Shown: positions 62,128-64,000 of the stretch, piece by piece | Layout: each line of letters begins with the position of its first letter | Position numbering within the stretch: the stretch's first letter is position 1 | Assembly (NCBI GenBank): GCA_948560265.1 | Contig: CAOXTD010000001.1 | Location: 1-64,000 of the forward strand | From: an uncultured Clostridia bacterium | Lineage (GTDB): Bacteria > Bacillota > Clostridia > TANB77 > CAG-508 | Direction of reading: 5' to 3' | DNA: 64,000 nucleotides | Made by a program: the position numbers and the translations under genes | The notes under the pieces: generated by a model | The model's database searches: none | What the model was told of the DNA's origin: nothing | What the model saw: only the letters and a program-made list of their open reading frames with translations

Positions 62128-64000
<1,873 letters not shown>

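Overview
The window is low-GC bacterial DNA that reads as a Clostridia-like Firmicute (Bacillota), possibly a gut lineage. The signs are A/T-rich codon use, strong AGGAGG-type ribosome sites with several TTG and GTG starts, textbook TTGACA/TATAAT promoters, a class III fructose-1,6-bisphosphatase, a DUF1653 protein and rpoBC of Firmicute type. I saw no rRNA, tRNA, CRISPR array or intact transposon. Two single-base frameshifts, one of them in the essential gene rpoC, suggest residual assembly or sequencing errors.

Layout. 1-3.3 kb: a small unknown protein, a WG-repeat protein, a candidate small RNA, a type I toxin-antitoxin locus with an antisense promoter, a NUDIX hydrolase and a DUF1653 protein. 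3.4-5.4 kb: fbp on the minus strand. 5.5-9.5 kb: an operon that looks histidine-controlled. It has a 14-codon leader peptide with three consecutive His codons, a set of mutually exclusive hairpins, a substrate-binding protein, a permease, and an ABC ATPase fused in one reading frame to an M20-type Xaa-His dipeptidase. Together these would import histidine or His-containing peptides and release histidine inside the cell. 9.5-10.8 kb: two membrane proteins on the minus strand.

11.1-52.7 kb is a surface-protein island. It holds a frameshifted exported protein with a dockerin-like tail, a 2269-residue membrane-spanning protein with about 21 Ig-like repeats and a cohesin-like N-terminal region, a small PepSY-like membrane protein, and a single 31.3-kb gene for a protein of about 10,443 residues. 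I read that giant as a signal peptide, then 17 units of a seven-bladed RCC1-type propeller plus a Big_2-type Ig domain (119 RCC1 repeats), then 23 cadherin-like beta-sandwich repeats, a carboxypeptidase-regulatory-like domain, a dockerin-like segment and an apparently active M23 (LytM) peptidase domain. Large imperfect palindromes flank these genes.

52.7-54.2 kb: a terminator, a possible IS3-type end, and a tandem array of type I toxin-antitoxin cassettes (one decayed, two intact) with very small hydrophobic toxins on the minus strand. 54.2-57.8 kb: a short-chain dehydrogenase, an alpha/beta hydrolase, a Bax-inhibitor-1 family protein, a CAP-domain secreted protein and a 35-residue membrane peptide. 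57.8-64 kb: rpoB and the start of rpoC, with a leader that carries a tiny ORF and a terminator-like hairpin. rpoBC is not preceded here by the usual ribosomal protein genes.
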